Counted from the first letter of the stretch, positions 16,759 to 27,406 are shown. The stretch: DNA of 64,000 bases from Nakamurella leprariae (GCF_016918035.1 NZ_JAERWK010000021.1:124001-188000); one strand, 5' to 3'. Notes: generated by a model from the sequence alone, not told the origin. Translations and numbers: made by a program.

Positions 16759-17364
16759 GTGGTCCGTGCGACGTCGTCCATCTACGAGCTGGCCGTGCTG
16801 GCCGCCCTGGCCGAGAGCCCAGCCCACGGCTACCAGTTGCGCATCCGGCTGCGGGACGACCTGGGCCTGGTCCGGTCGATCTCGTTCGGCTCGCTCTACC
16901 CGTTGTTGCACCGGCTGCAACAGGCCGGGCTGGTGGCCAGCGCCTCCGGTCCGGCCGAACCGGACCCGGCGGCGGACAGCGCCCGACTCACCCGGGCCGA
17001 TCGCCGCTCCCGGGTGACCTACCGGATCACCGGCGACGGTGAGGCACAGTTGGCCGGCCTGCTCGCCGACGCCGGCCCGCACGCGTTCTCCGACGACGAG
17101 TTCGGCATCCGGCTGGCCCTGTTCGGCCGGTTGACGCCGGAGGCCCGGATGCGGGTCCTGGAGGGACGCCGCCGCCGCGTCCAGGCCGAGCGCGACGGTC
17201 GTCGCACCGCGGCCAGCCGGGCCGCGGAACGGCTCGACGGCACCGGCCTCGGCGCCGCCGCGGAGTTCCTCCGCCTGGGCCTGGAGGCCAGCGACCGCGA
17301 GGTCCGCTGGCTCGACGAGCTCATCGCCCGGGAGCGCACCAGCGCTGCCGGCAGCCCCGGCTGA
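16759..17364 (+). CDS. PadR family transcriptional regulator
   Basis: A 201-residue regulator with the N-terminal PadR winged helix (YELAVLAALAESPAHGYQLR, FGSLYPLLHRLQQAGLV) and a C-terminal helical Vir-like domain for dimerisation. The GTG start at 16759 follows GGGAGGAGG; the frame is open far upstream but that part is not PadR-like. In mycobacteria a PadR gene (Rv0047c) sits beside ino1, as here, so it may control inositol-phosphate synthesis as well as itself. The wing is enlarged by an Ala/Pro/Asp-rich insert (SGPAEPDPAADSARLTRADR). The ligand is unknown. Confidence 0.88.
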   Translation: MVRATSSIYELAVLAALAESPAHGYQLRIRLRDDLGLVRSISFGSLYPLLHRLQQAGLVASASGPAEPDPAADSARLTRADRRSRVTYRITGDGEAQLAGLLADAGPHAFSDDEFGIRLALFGRLTPEARMRVLEGRRRRVQAERDGRRTAASRAAERLDGTGLGAAAEFLRLGLEASDREVRWLDELIARERTSAAGSPG

Positions 17365-17463
17365 GGCGTCGCCGACCGGTCGGCGGTCTCACCTCGATGC
17401 CGGGATCCCGCCCCTCAGCCCTCACACTCGACAGCAGTACCCGGAAGCAGAAGGAGATCCTTG

Positions 17464-18570
17464 GTGTCATCCACCGCTACCCGACGATCCGATCGGGCCA
17501 TTCGCGTCGCCATCGTCGGGGTCGGGAACTGCGCGTCGTCCCTGGTCCAGGGCGTGCAGTACTACAAGGACGCTGATCCGGCGAGCACCGTCCCCGGCCT
17601 CATGCACGTCCAGTTCGGCGACTACCACGTCAGCGACCTGGAGTTCGTCGCCGCGTTCGACGTCGACGCCAAGAAGGTCGGGTTCGACCTGGCCGAGGCG
17701 ATCAACGCCAGCGAGAACAACACCATCACCATCGCCGAGGTGCCGCCGACCGGCGTGACCGTGCAGCGCGGTGCGACGCTGGACGGGCTCGGCAAGTACT
17801 ACCAGCAGACGATCGCCGAGGCCGACGCCGAGCCGGTGGACGTGGCCGCCGCGCTGCGCGCCGCCGAGGTCGACGTCGTCGTCTGCTACCTGCCGGTGGG
17901 GTCCGAGGACGCCGCCAGGTACTACGCGCAGGCGGCCATCGACGCCGGGTGCGCCTTCGTGAACGCGCTGCCCGTGTTCATCGCCGGCACCCCGGAGTGG
18001 GCCGAGAAGTTCCGCGCCGCCGGCCTGCCCATCGTCGGTGACGACATCAAGTCGCAGGTCGGCGCGACCATCACCCACCGGGTGCTGGCCAAGCTGTTCG
18101 AGGACCGGGGCGTCGTCCTGGACCGCACCATGCAGCTGAACGTCGGCGGCAACATGGACTTCATGAACATGCTCGAGCGTGAGCGGCTCGAGTCCAAGAA
18201 GATCTCCAAGACGCAGGCCGTCACCTCTCAGGTGCGGCACGACCTCGGCAAGGACAACGTCCACATCGGTCCGAGCGACTACGTGGCCTGGCTGGACGAC
18301 CGCAAGTGGGCGTACGTCCGCCTGGAGGGCCGCGCCTTCGGTGACGTGCCGCTGAACCTGGAGTACAAGCTCGAGGTGTGGGACTCGCCGAACTCTGCCG
18401 GCGTCATCATCGACGCGGTGCGCGCGGCGAAGATCGCCAAGGACCGCGGGCTGGGCGGCCCGCTGCTGTCGGCGTCGTCGTACTTCATGAAGTCGCCGCC
18501 GGTGCAGTACTCCGACGAGGAGGCGCGGGTCAACGTCGAGCGCTTCATCGCGGGCGAGCTGAACGACTGA
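17464..18570 (+). CDS. ino1: Inositol-1-phosphate (myo-inositol-3-phosphate) synthase
   Basis: A 368-residue NAD-dependent enzyme that converts glucose-6-phosphate to inositol 1-phosphate, the first step to phosphatidylinositol, mannosides and mycothiol in actinobacteria. The N terminus has [16 protein letters not shown] (dinucleotide binding). Further family blocks are [40 protein letters not shown] with [10 protein letters not shown], and the C-terminal [20 protein letters not shown]. The length fits the short bacterial form. AGGAGATCC lies 8 nt before GTG 17464, and an in-frame TTG lies one codon earlier. It follows the PadR gene by ~100 nt. Confidence 0.96.
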   Translation: MSSTATRRSDRAIRVAIVGVGNCASSLVQGVQYYKDADPASTVPGLMHVQFGDYHVSDLEFVAAFDVDAKKVGFDLAEAINASENNTITIAEVPPTGVTVQRGATLDGLGKYYQQTIAEADAEPVDVAAALRAAEVDVVVCYLPVGSEDAARYYAQAAIDAGCAFVNALPVFIAGTPEWAEKFRAAGLPIVGDDIKSQVGATITHRVLAKLFEDRGVVLDRTMQLNVGGNMDFMNMLERERLESKKISKTQAVTSQVRHDLGKDNVHIGPSDYVAWLDDRKWAYVRLEGRAFGDVPLNLEYKLEVWDSPNSAGVIIDAVRAAKIAKDRGLGGPLLSASSYFMKSPPVQYSDEEARVNVERFIAGELND

Positions 18571-19779
18571 ATGGGGATGACCGGGGCTGACGTCCGGATC
18601 GACGCCCCGGGCGCCCTGGACCCGGCGGACGTCGGGACCCGCGTCGAGGCGGCGGTGCGGGCCGTCTCGACCGACCTCACCATGCTGGCCACAGCGCTGG
18701 CGGCCGACCCGGAGCTCGCGTTCGACGAGCACCGGGCGGCCGCCGCGGCGACCGCCCTGCTGGAGCACGCCGGGTTCACGGTGGACCGGGGCGTCGGGGG
18801 CCTGGCCACGGCGTTCCGGGCCACCGCCGGCAGCGGGTCGCTCGTCGTCGCGTTCTGCGCCGAGTACGACGCCCTGCCCGAGATCGGGCACGGCTGTGGG
18901 CACCCGCTCATCGCCGGATCCTCGCTCGGGGCGGCGATCGGACTGGCCGCGGTGGCCGGCCAGCTCGACGTGACCGTGCAGGTCATCGGCTGCCCGGCCG
19001 AGGAGCACGGCGGCGGCAAGGCGGTGCTGCTGGAGCGGGGTGTCTTCGACGGCGTGCACGCCGCGCTGATGGTGCATCCGGCGCCGGAGGAGTTCTCGGC
19101 CAATCCGGTGGGCACCACCTCGCAAGCGGCCGGGCGGTTCCGGGCCGTGTTCACCGGACAGGCGGCGCACGCGGCCGCCGCCCCGCACCTGGGCCGCAAC
19201 GCCATGGACGCGGCGACGCTGGCCGGGGTGGCCATCGGGCTGCTCCGGCAGCAGCTGGCGGACGGGCTGCGGGTGTCCGCGTACGTGGTCTCCGGCGGTG
19301 CGGCGACGAACATCATCTCGGACCGGGCCGTGGTCGACTTCGAGTGCCGCGCCCTGCTGCTCGAGGACTACCTGGAGCTGGAGCGCCGGGTCCGGTTGTG
19401 CTTCGACGCGGCCGCGCTGGCCACCGAGACGACGGTCGCGATCACCGAGACCGAACCCCGGTACGAGCCGCTGCGCCAGCACGAGGGGCTCGGCGCGCTG
19501 TGGTCGTCGGCGATCGGCGAGCTCGGTCACCCGGTGCACCGGGCGCCGCTGCCCGGGCTGGCGTCCACCGACATGGGCAACGTCTCGCAGCGCATCCCCA
19601 GCCTGCACCCGTGGCTGCCGCTGCCCGGGGTGCAGGCGGTCATCCACTCCCGGGACTTCGCCGCGCAGGCCGCGACCCCGTCGGCCCATCGGGCCATGCT
19701 GGACGCGGCGGTGGCGCTGGCCCGGACGGCGGCGGGCGCCGCAGCCGACCCGCAGCTGCGGGTCGAACTGCAGGGCTGA
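18571..19779 (+). CDS. M20 family amidohydrolase (AbgB-like)
   Basis: A 402-residue M20D-type metallohydrolase. Metal-site residues are seen in GHGCGHPLIAG (~residues 108-118), the catalytic glutamates in CPAEEHGGGK, and ligand histidines in VHPAPEEF and near the C terminus. The dimerisation lid contains GQAAHAAAAPHLGRNAMDAA. Relatives cleave p-aminobenzoyl-glutamate, indole-acetyl amino acids or other N-acyl amino acids; the substrate is not fixed. It begins at once after the ino1 stop codon, so it is probably co-transcribed. It converges on the response regulator, and a bulged hairpin (19776-19793) spans both stops. Confidence 0.85.
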   Translation: MGMTGADVRIDAPGALDPADVGTRVEAAVRAVSTDLTMLATALAADPELAFDEHRAAAAATALLEHAGFTVDRGVGGLATAFRATAGSGSLVVAFCAEYDALPEIGHGCGHPLIAGSSLGAAIGLAAVAGQLDVTVQVIGCPAEEHGGGKAVLLERGVFDGVHAALMVHPAPEEFSANPVGTTSQAAGRFRAVFTGQAAHAAAAPHLGRNAMDAATLAGVAIGLLRQQLADGLRVSAYVVSGGAATNIISDRAVVDFECRALLLEDYLELERRVRLCFDAAALATETTVAITETEPRYEPLRQHEGLGALWSSAIGELGHPVHRAPLPGLASTDMGNVSQRIPSLHPWLPLPGVQAVIHSRDFAAQAATPSAHRAMLDAAVALARTAAGAAADPQLRVELQG

Positions 19780-19789
19780 CCGGCCCGGT

Positions 19790-20494
19790 TCAGTCGGTGC
19801 CGGCCAGCCCGGTCTCGTAGGCGAGCACGACCAGCCCGACCCGGTCGCGCACGTCCAGCTTGGCCAGCAGCCGGCCCACGTGCGTCTTCACCGTCGCCTC
19901 GGCCAGCACCAGCCGGTCGGCGATCTCGGTGTTGGACGCGCCGGTGGCGATCAGCGCCAGCACCTCCCGTTCCCGGGCGGTGAGCACGTCGAGGCGCTGG
20001 TCGGGGACCGGGCCTGACGCGGTCGGGCTGGGCAGGGTGTGGCTGAACTGCTCGATCAGCCGGCGGGTCGCGCTCGGGGCGACCACCGCGTCGCCGGCGG
20101 CGACCGAGCGGATCGCGCCGAGCAGCTCGTCCGGCCGGGCGTCCTTCAGCAGGAAGCCACTGGCCCCGGCCCGCAGCGCCGCCCACACGTACTCGTCCAG
20201 GTCGAACGTGGTCAGCATCAGCACCCTCGGCGCGACCGGCCGGGCCAGCACCTGCGCGCAGGCCTGCACCCCGTCCATCCCCGGCATCCGCACGTCCATC
20301 AGCACCACGTCGACCCCGGGATCACCCCCGTCGGCCAGCCGTCCGGTGAGGGCGACGGCCTCGATGCCGGTCCCGGCCTCCCCCACCACGACCATGTCCG
20401 GCTGTGCGTCGATGAGCATGCGGAAGCCCGAGCGGACCAGGTGCTGGTCGTCGATCAGGGCGACCCGGATCCCCACCGCACCCGAGGCGGTCAC
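19790..20494 (-). CDS. LuxR/NarL-type response regulator
   Basis: A 234-residue two-component regulator. The receiver domain begins VALIDDQHLVRSGFRMLID, with the phospho-acceptor Asp in VDVVLMDVRMPGMDG and the conserved Lys in FLLKDARPDELL. The C-terminal LuxR helix-turn-helix is LTAREREVLALIATGASNTE with ATVKTHVGRLLAKLDV. The GTG start overlaps the stop of the histidine kinase gene (GTGA), so the pair is coupled. The divergent ABC transporter is the probable target, which is common for such pairs in actinobacteria. Confidence 0.93.
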   Translation of the reverse strand: MTASGAVGIRVALIDDQHLVRSGFRMLIDAQPDMVVVGEAGTGIEAVALTGRLADGGDPGVDVVLMDVRMPGMDGVQACAQVLARPVAPRVLMLTTFDLDEYVWAALRAGASGFLLKDARPDELLGAIRSVAAGDAVVAPSATRRLIEQFSHTLPSPTASGPVPDQRLDVLTAREREVLALIATGASNTEIADRLVLAEATVKTHVGRLLAKLDVRDRVGLVVLAYETGLAGTD

Positions 20495-21759
20495 CGGCGA
20501 CCCGCCCCGACCGGCCCGACCGACGTCGGGACCGGCAGTTCGGCCACCACCTGGAACCCGCCGCCGACCCGCGGCGCCGCCTGCACCGTCCCGCCCTGCA
20601 GCACCACCCGCTCCCGCATGCCGGTCAGGCCGTGCCCGCCCTGGTCGAGCGGCTGCCCGGCCCCCCAGGCCGCCGCGCCACGCCCGTCGTCGGTGACCAC
20701 CACCAGCAGCCGGGACGGGGTGGCCGCGACCCGGACGTCCACCGACGGGTCCGGACCGGCGTGCTTGAGCACGTTGGTGAGCGACTCCTGGACCACCCGG
20801 TAGACGGTCAGGCCCAGACCGGCCGGCACCTCGGGCACCGGATCCGGCAACGTGAGGGTGACGTCCAGACCGGTCCGGCGCACCTGGGCGACCAGGTCGG
20901 GGATGTCGGTCAGCTGCGGCATCGGTGCGAACCCCGCGTCCGCCGGCCCGCTGCCGCGACCGTCCCGCTCGGCGGCGCCGTCCGGATCCAGGTCCCCGCC
21001 GGTGCGCAGGACCCCGATCATCCGCCGCATCTCGGCCAGCGCCTCGCGGCCGGTGTCGGCGATGGTGGCCAGCGCGGCCGGGGCCACCGACGGGTCCACC
21101 TCCGACGCCGCCGCGGCCCCGTCCGCCTGCACGATCACCACGGACAGGGAGTGGGCCACGATGTCGTGCAGCTCCCGGGCGATGCGGGCGCGCTCGGCGG
21201 CCGCGCTGACCTGCAGTCGCTGCTGGTGCTCGCGTTCCAGCAGCACCGTCCGCTCCCGCGCCGCGGCCAGCTGGTCGGCCGTGCGCTCGCGTCGTTCCCG
21301 TTGCCAGCGCCCCAGCACCAGGGCGGCAGTCACCGCGATCACGCCCACGGCGATGCCCAGCACCAGCACGGACGGGTCGTTCCGACCGAACCAGCGCAGC
21401 CCGGCCAGCACCGACCCGACGACGGCGGTGGCGGCGGTGGCCAGGCCCCAGCGCCGGTCGGCGATGTGAGCGGCCGCGGTGTGCACCGCCACCAGCACGA
21501 CCAGGTCGGCCATCAGCGGTCGGGACAGCAACAACACCTGGAGCAGGCAGATCGCCGCGGTCACCCCGACCATGGCCTCGGGCGCGGCCCGCCGGAACAG
21601 CAGCGGCAGCAGCAGCGCCACGGTCATCAGCAGCTCGACGGCGGTCGGCTCCCCGGACTGTCCCAGCGTGGGCGCCGACAGCACGAACAGTGCGAGCGCA
21701 AGCAGGGCGTCCGGCAGGGTGCGGTGCTCGCCGAACCACCGGGACCACCGCTCGACCAT
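20491..21759 (-). CDS. Sensor histidine kinase (HisKA_3 type)
   Basis: A 422-residue membrane kinase. Four to six membrane segments fill the first ~150 residues, followed by a short coiled coil (WQRERRERTADQLAAARERT) and the HisKA_3 phosphorylation box RIARELHDIVAHSLSVVIV, whose His is the site. The ATPase domain contains YRVVQESLTNVLKHAG and TDDGRGAAAWG. There is no extracellular sensing domain, so the signal is probably perceived within or at the membrane. The frame remains open upstream to 21870, but the ATG at 21759 gives a natural N terminus (MVERWSRWFGEHRTLPDALL). Confidence 0.9.
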   Translation of the reverse strand: MVERWSRWFGEHRTLPDALLALALFVLSAPTLGQSGEPTAVELLMTVALLLPLLFRRAAPEAMVGVTAAICLLQVLLLSRPLMADLVVLVAVHTAAAHIADRRWGLATAATAVVGSVLAGLRWFGRNDPSVLVLGIAVGVIAVTAALVLGRWQRERRERTADQLAAARERTVLLEREHQQRLQVSAAAERARIARELHDIVAHSLSVVIVQADGAAAASEVDPSVAPAALATIADTGREALAEMRRMIGVLRTGGDLDPDGAAERDGRGSGPADAGFAPMPQLTDIPDLVAQVRRTGLDVTLTLPDPVPEVPAGLGLTVYRVVQESLTNVLKHAGPDPSVDVRVAATPSRLLVVVTDDGRGAAAWGAGQPLDQGGHGLTGMRERVVLQGGTVQAAPRVGGGFQVVAELPVPTSVGPVGAGRR

Positions 21760-21822
21760 CCCCGCAGGGTAGGTCTCCGGGACGGTCCCGGGCACGGCCC
21801 GGCGCTCCGCGGAGCACAAGTC

Positions 21823-21870
21823 CCGACCCCGGTCGGACTCCGCCCGCCGCAGGTGCGACCCCGGTCGCAC
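21823..21870. promoter_or_regulatory. Duplicated palindrome CGACCCCGGTCG between kinase and ABC transporter
   Basis: The 12-nt palindrome CGACCCCGGTCG occurs at 21824-21835 (as CCGACC-CC-GGTCGG) and at 21856-21867 (extended to GTGCGAC-CCCG-GTCGCAC, 21853-21870). The start-to-start distance is 32 bp, close to three helical turns. A third small inverted repeat, GGACC-TCC-GGTCC, follows at 21876-21888. These are good candidates for binding sites of the adjacent response regulator. Confidence 0.5.
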
Positions 21871-22001
21871 GCCGCGGACCTCCGGTCCACCCGCAGCGGG
21901 ACCGTCCGGCCGGCGAAGACCCGACCGGCATCCGATGTCCCGATCGCGTCCGGTCCATAGCGTCGACGCCGGTCCTGATCACCGATCCCGAGGAGCCGTC
22001 C

Positions 22002-22819
<818 letters not shown>

Positions 22820-22823
<4 letters not shown>

Positions 22824-25354
22824 GCGGCCGGTCCACCGGGACGGCCACCGGCCGGGCGCTGGCGCAGCTGCGGGCCACCCCGTCACGGTTCGTCGCGGTG
22901 ACGCTGGCCGTGCTGCTCGGCGTCGGCTTCGTCGCCACCATCGTGGTGTTCACCGGCACCTTCTCCGCCGGACTCCGCGCCTCGGTCGGCGCCGAGTACG
23001 CCCGCGGCGATGTCGTGGTGTCCGACGACACCGGCGCCGCCGACGACGCGGAGCGGCTGGCCACGGTGACCGCCACCCCCGGCGTCGCGGCGGCCGCACT
23101 GCTGGACCGGGTGTACGCCGAGTTCCGCGCCCCGGCCGCGCAGGGCTTCCTGCGGGTCAACGGGTTCATCGAGGACGACCGGCTGAGCTGGCTGGACCTG
23201 CAGGACGGACGCGCCCCGGTCGGACCCGGCGAGGTGCTGGTCGACCGGGTCACCGCGGACCGGACCTCGCTGACCGTCGGCGACGTCGTCGCGCTGACCG
23301 TTCCGGGCCACGACGACGGGACCGAGGTGATCGAGGACCGGACGGCCGATGCCACCGTGGTCGGCATCGCCGACAGCTCGGCCTCCGCGCTGGCCGGCGC
23401 CTCGCTGCAGGCGTGGGGTGGCCCAGCGCTGTCCGACGCGCTCGAGCCCGACAGGACCGGGTCGCGGATCGTGGTGGCCGCCGTCCCCGGCACCGACGTC
23501 GGGTCGCTCATCGCCACCCTGCAGCAGGAGCTGGGCCCGGACGCGATGGTCCGGACCAGCGCCGAGGAGGGCGATGCCGCCGTCGCGTCGATGAGCAGCG
23601 ACGCAGACGCCATCACCACCGTGCTGCTCGGTTTCGCCGCGGTGGCGGCGGTGGCGGCGGCGATCGTCATCGCCAACACCTTCACCATCCTGGTCACCCA
23701 GCGGGCCCGGGCGGTGGCGCTGCTGCGCTGCGTCGGGGCCACCACCACGCAGGTGCGCCGGCAGGTGCTCGCCGAGGCCGCGGTGCTCGGGGTGATCGGC
23801 TCGCTGGCCGGCGTCGCGGTCGGCATCGGACTCGGCGCGCTGGCCGCCCGGCTGTTCGACCTGGACGCCGGCGGACTGGCGGCGGATCCGGTGGCGCTGG
23901 CCGCGGCGTTCGGCGGCGGCGTGATGCTGACCATCGTGGCGGCCGCGGTGCCGGCCGGCCGCGCGGCCCGGATCGCCCCGCTGGCCGCGCTGCGCACCGT
24001 CCCGGACGGGGCCGACCAGCGGCCGCGCCGGATCCGGTCGGTGCTGGCCGGGCTGCTGACCCTGGGCGGCGCCGCGCTCCTCGGACTGGGGGTGGCCACC
24101 CCGTCGCTGCTCGTCGCCCTGCCCGGGGGGATGGCCGCCGCGATCGGGCTGCTGCTGTTCACCCCGTGGTTCCTGCCGCCGCTGCTGCGGCTGCTCGGCG
24201 GCGTCGGCCGGCTCGTCGGCACCCCGGGCTCGCTCGCCGTGGCCAACAGCACCCGGCACCCGCGCCGGGCCGCGGCCGCCGCCGTCGGCCTCATGCTCGG
24301 CGTCGGGCTGATCGTCACGTTGCAGGTCGGCGCGGAGACCGCCCGCGCCTCGATGGACCGGTCGCTGGCCGACCGCTACCCGGTCGACGCGACGCTCACC
24401 GCGCTGGATCCCGCCGACCCCGACCTGCCGGCCGACCTGGCCGCGCGGGTGGCGGCCGTCCCGGGTGTCACGGACGTCGTCGCCCTGCCGGGCACCGTCG
24501 GCGCCCTGGCCGAACTCCCGGACCAGGGCGAGGTCACCGTTCTGGGCGCCGACCCGGCCGCGGTGCCGTCCCCGCTGGCCACCGACGACGGCACCCTGCT
24601 GGTCCCGGACTGGCTCGTCGATCCCTTGTACGGCCAGCTCAGTGCCGGACAGACGGTGACGCTGCAGACCCCGGACGGATCCCGCTCGTTCACGGTGGCC
24701 GCCGCTCCCGTCGACGCGCTCGGCGCCACGTCCATCACGTTCGTGACCACCGCGGCCGCGGTCACCGCGCTGACCGGCGCCGCCGGCGCCGACGCGGCGA
24801 TGGCGGTGTGGGCGTCGATCCCGGAGCTGGACGATCTGGACCGGGCGACCGCGGCCCTCCAGGAGCTGTCGGTCGGCGAGGCCGGGGCCGGACTGCTGCT
24901 GGGCGGAGGGGCGCCGGAGCGGGCGGCGCTGCACGAGGCGCTCGGACAGATGCTGCTGCTGGCCACCGGTCTGCTGGCGGTGGCGGTGATCATCGCGCTG
25001 GTCGGGATCGGCAACACGCTGAGCCTGTCGGTGCTGGAGCGCACCCGCGAGTCGGCGCTGCTGCGGGCGCTGGGCCTGCGGCGCGGGCAGCTGGCCCTGA
25101 TGCTGCTCATCGAGGCGGTGTTGCTGGCCGTGGCCGGGACCGTGGTGGGCGTGCTGGCCGGCGTCGGCTTCGGCTGGGCCGGGGTGGCGGCCAGCCTCGG
25201 GGAGACCGGCGGGGAGCTGGTGCTGTCGATGCCGTGGGGTCAGCTGGCCGGGGTGCTCGGTCTGGCCGTGCTGGCCGGGATCCTGGCCGCGGTGCTGCCC
25301 GCGCGCCGGGCCACCCGGACCGCTCCGGTGACCGCGCTGGCCGACCTGGGCTGA
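22820..25354 (+). CDS. FtsX/MacB-fold ABC transporter permease
   Basis: An 844-residue permease with two FtsX repeats. The first membrane helix is near residue 25 (FVAVTLAVLLGVGFVATIVV), followed by an extracellular domain of ~220 residues. A three-helix block (from LGFAAVAAVAAAIVIANTF, with RAVALLRCVGATTTQVRRQV) comes next, then a second half with its own extracellular domain, and a final block with RTRESALLRALGLRRGQLAL. This is the usual layout of actinobacterial two-domain FtsX exporters that extrude peptides, lipids or drugs or detach lipoproteins. It works with the upstream ATPase. It is followed by a bidirectional hairpin. Confidence 0.92.
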
Positions 25355-25369
25355 GCGACCTGGACCGAC

Positions 25370-25403
25370 CCGGGTCAGCGACGCGACGGCGGCGCTGACC
25401 CGG
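25370..25403. terminator. Bidirectional hairpin between the FtsX permease and DksA-like genes
   Basis: CCGGGTCAGCG (25370-25380) pairs perfectly over 11 bp with CGCTGACCCGG (25393-25403) around a 12-nt loop. It lies between two convergent genes and can serve both. Confidence 0.75.
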
Positions 25404-25417
25404 CTGACCGGTTCAGC

Positions 25418-25777
25418 TCACCGCTTCCCGGCGCACCGCACGCAGTGGGTGGCCGTCGGCAACGCCTCGAGCCGGCCTGACGCGATGGCGCTGCCACAGC
25501 GTTCGCAGACCCCGTACCGGCCGGCGTCCAGCCGGGTCAGCGCGGCCTCGACGTCACGCACCCGGTGCTGCGCAGCCCGGTGCCGACCGTCCAGCCGGGA
25601 CCATTCGGCCGACAGCGGCGAGCCTTCGGGATCGTGCTCGTCGTCGTCGGACCGATCGAGGCGCAGTCGCCGGATCTCCTGCAGGGCTCGCTGCGTGTCC
25701 TGCAGCTCGACGGTCAGCTGGTCCCGCAGGCGCAGCAGCGTGTCTCGCGGGTCGGTCCCTGGATCCGGTGCCTGCAC
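25418..25777 (-). CDS. TraR/DksA family zinc-finger protein
   Basis: A 119-residue protein with an N-terminal coiled-coil region (LLRLRDQLTVELQDTQRALQ) and a C-terminal four-cysteine zinc finger, CERC (~91-94) and CVRC (~112-115), in the pattern YGVCERCGSAIASGRLEALP. DksA-family proteins enter the RNA polymerase secondary channel to adjust initiation; the short actinobacterial members of this type are little studied. The GTG start has GGGAG ~9 nt upstream. It is divergent from the secreted septum-formation-like gene, with 72 nt between starts. Confidence 0.85.
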   Translation of the reverse strand: MQAPDPGTDPRDTLLRLRDQLTVELQDTQRALQEIRRLRLDRSDDDEHDPEGSPLSAEWSRLDGRHRAAQHRVRDVEAALTRLDAGRYGVCERCGSAIASGRLEALPTATHCVRCAGKR

Positions 25778-25849
25778 CGTGGTGCTCCCGTTCGTGGCGC
25801 GGTGGCTCGATCGGTCGGCGACAGGCCTGTCCGCTCGGCCACCTCGAGC

Positions 25850-26812
25850 ATGCAGGACGATCCCGGGCGGCGGCGGGCGTGGTCGAGTCGTCGCGCAGAG
25901 GCTCCGGCCGTGGATCGACCTCGGCCTTCGGTGCTCGTGGCGCTCGTCGCGGTGATCGGCCTCGTCCTGGTCGCCGTCACGGTGCTGGAGCCGCGCGAGG
26001 ACGCGGTGGTGGAGGGACGAGCGGTCGCCGAGGTGATCGCCGCACCGCCCCGCGTCGGTGACTGCGTGATGGGCGATGTCGCTGCCAGTGCCCAGGGGTT
26101 GCGCTCCCGTGCGTTGCCGGAACTGCCGGTCGAACCGTGCACCGGGCCCCGCGACGGCGAGGTGGTCGCCGTCACCGACGACTACCCGGCACCCATCCCG
26201 TCTCCCGACGGACCGCCGATGCCAGGGGTCGAGGAGTGTCACGTCGAGGCATCGGCGTACCTCGGCTTCGACCGTGCTGACGCGGCGCCCTCCGACTGGG
26301 CGGAGTGGGCCGTGTTCGGGACCGAGCTGATCGGACCGGACGACCGGCAGGCGGCGACCGGACAGACGTGGGCCGCCTGCGTCGTCTTCGACATCACCTC
26401 GGAGGGGTACCCATCCGCGCTGTCCGGTTCCGTGCGCGACGTGATCCGTCGGCTCACCCCGGACACGGTGCGGTTCGCGGCGTGCCTCGACCGGTCCGGC
26501 GGCGCTCCGGTGAGCTGCACACGTCCCCACCGCGTCGAGATCTTCCGGACGGCCACGGTCCCCGCCGAGCCCGGCGCTGCCGCCCTCGACCGGGCGTGCC
26601 GCGACCTGGTCGCCGCAGCGACCTCGATGCCGGATCCGACTGCGGGAGGAGCGTTGACCATCGCGGCCGGCTCCGATGACCGTTCCGTCGTCAGCATCGA
26701 GGTCGGCGAGCTGGTGCGCTCCACCGACTGCTCGGTGACCGTCACCGATCCGGACCGGTTCCTGACCACCACGCTCCGTCACCGCGGAACGGCACCGCTG
26801 CCGCTGAGCTGA
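25850..26812 (+). CDS. Septum-formation-like secreted/membrane-anchored protein
   Basis: A 320-residue protein with one N-terminal membrane helix (PSVLVALVAVIGLVLVAVTV) and an extracellular domain containing VGDCVMGDV, VEPCTGPRDGEVVAV, WAACVVFD, VSCTRPHRVEIF and STDCSVTV. Paired cysteines and the C..PH..E pattern resemble the actinobacterial septum-formation (PF13845-like) domain; I see two such repeats. The function is not known beyond envelope location. Start choice is uncertain: ATG 25850 lacks a clear ribosome site, while in-frame GTG 25910 (VDRPRPSVLV) has GAGG 8 nt upstream. Confidence 0.65.
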   Translation: MQDDPGRRRAWSSRRAEAPAVDRPRPSVLVALVAVIGLVLVAVTVLEPREDAVVEGRAVAEVIAAPPRVGDCVMGDVAASAQGLRSRALPELPVEPCTGPRDGEVVAVTDDYPAPIPSPDGPPMPGVEECHVEASAYLGFDRADAAPSDWAEWAVFGTELIGPDDRQAATGQTWAACVVFDITSEGYPSALSGSVRDVIRRLTPDTVRFAACLDRSGGAPVSCTRPHRVEIFRTATVPAEPGAAALDRACRDLVAAATSMPDPTAGGALTIAAGSDDRSVVSIEVGELVRSTDCSVTVTDPDRFLTTTLRHRGTAPLPLS

Positions 26813-26826
26813 CCACGGCCGGCCGC

Positions 26827-26855
26827 GGACCCGGTGGCGGATCCGAGTCGGGTCC
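26827..26855. terminator. Hairpin between convergent genes
   Basis: GGACCCG (26827-26833) and CGGGTCC (26849-26855) form a 7-bp stem around a 15-nt loop, between the septum-formation-like gene and the SRPBCC gene, which converge here. Confidence 0.5.
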
Positions 26856-26859
26856 ACCG

Positions 26860-27291
26860 TCAGGCCCGTTCCTCGGCCACCCGCTTGATCACCTCGAGCA
26901 TGGTCGACCACTGCTGCGCCGAGTGTTCGGCCTCCTCGGCGGAGGCGTTGTTGTCCTGCTCGAGGGTGAGGTGGGTGCCGCCGCCCCGTTCGGCCAGTTG
27001 GTAGACCAGCGTGTGGTGGTTCGACGGTTCGTCGGCGGTCCCCGACATCGGGCTCCAGTGCGTCATCGACAACCGGCGGTGCGGCTCGACGGCCAGGATC
27101 TGCCCCTTGTCCTGGAACGGCCGGCCCTGGAACTCCCCCGTCCAGGTGATCGGGCTGCCGGGCGTCCAGTCGGTGTCCACCTCGGCCCCGAACATGGCCT
27201 GCTTCACCGCCTCCGGCTCGGTGAGCGCCGCCCAGACCGCACTCGGCGGCGCCTGGATGTCGATCTCGGCGGTGGCGACGTGACCGGTCAT
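26860..27291 (-). CDS. SRPBCC/AHSA1-domain protein
   Basis: A 143-residue START-like protein of the AHSA1 type. It opens with VATAEIDIQAPPSAVWAALT (first strand plus the P..VW.ALT helix) and then has WTPGSPITWTGEFQGRPFQD and a C-terminal helix ending WSTMLEVIKRVAEE. Such domains bind hydrophobic ligands in a deep pocket or, in Aha1, regulate chaperones; the role here is unknown. A good GGAGGT ribosome site precedes the ATG. The stop faces the septum-formation-like gene. Confidence 0.85.
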   Translation of the reverse strand: MTGHVATAEIDIQAPPSAVWAALTEPEAVKQAMFGAEVDTDWTPGSPITWTGEFQGRPFQDKGQILAVEPHRRLSMTHWSPMSGTADEPSNHHTLVYQLAERGGGTHLTLEQDNNASAEEAEHSAQQWSTMLEVIKRVAEERA

Positions 27292-27406
27292 GGTGACCTC
27301 CGGCGGTCTGGGGAGCATCGGGACGGTGCCGGAGCCCATGGTGCGCCGGAGACGATCGGTCGGCCAGCGGTGGCCGGAGCGACCTGGTCGGCTCACCCGG
27401 AGGGGC

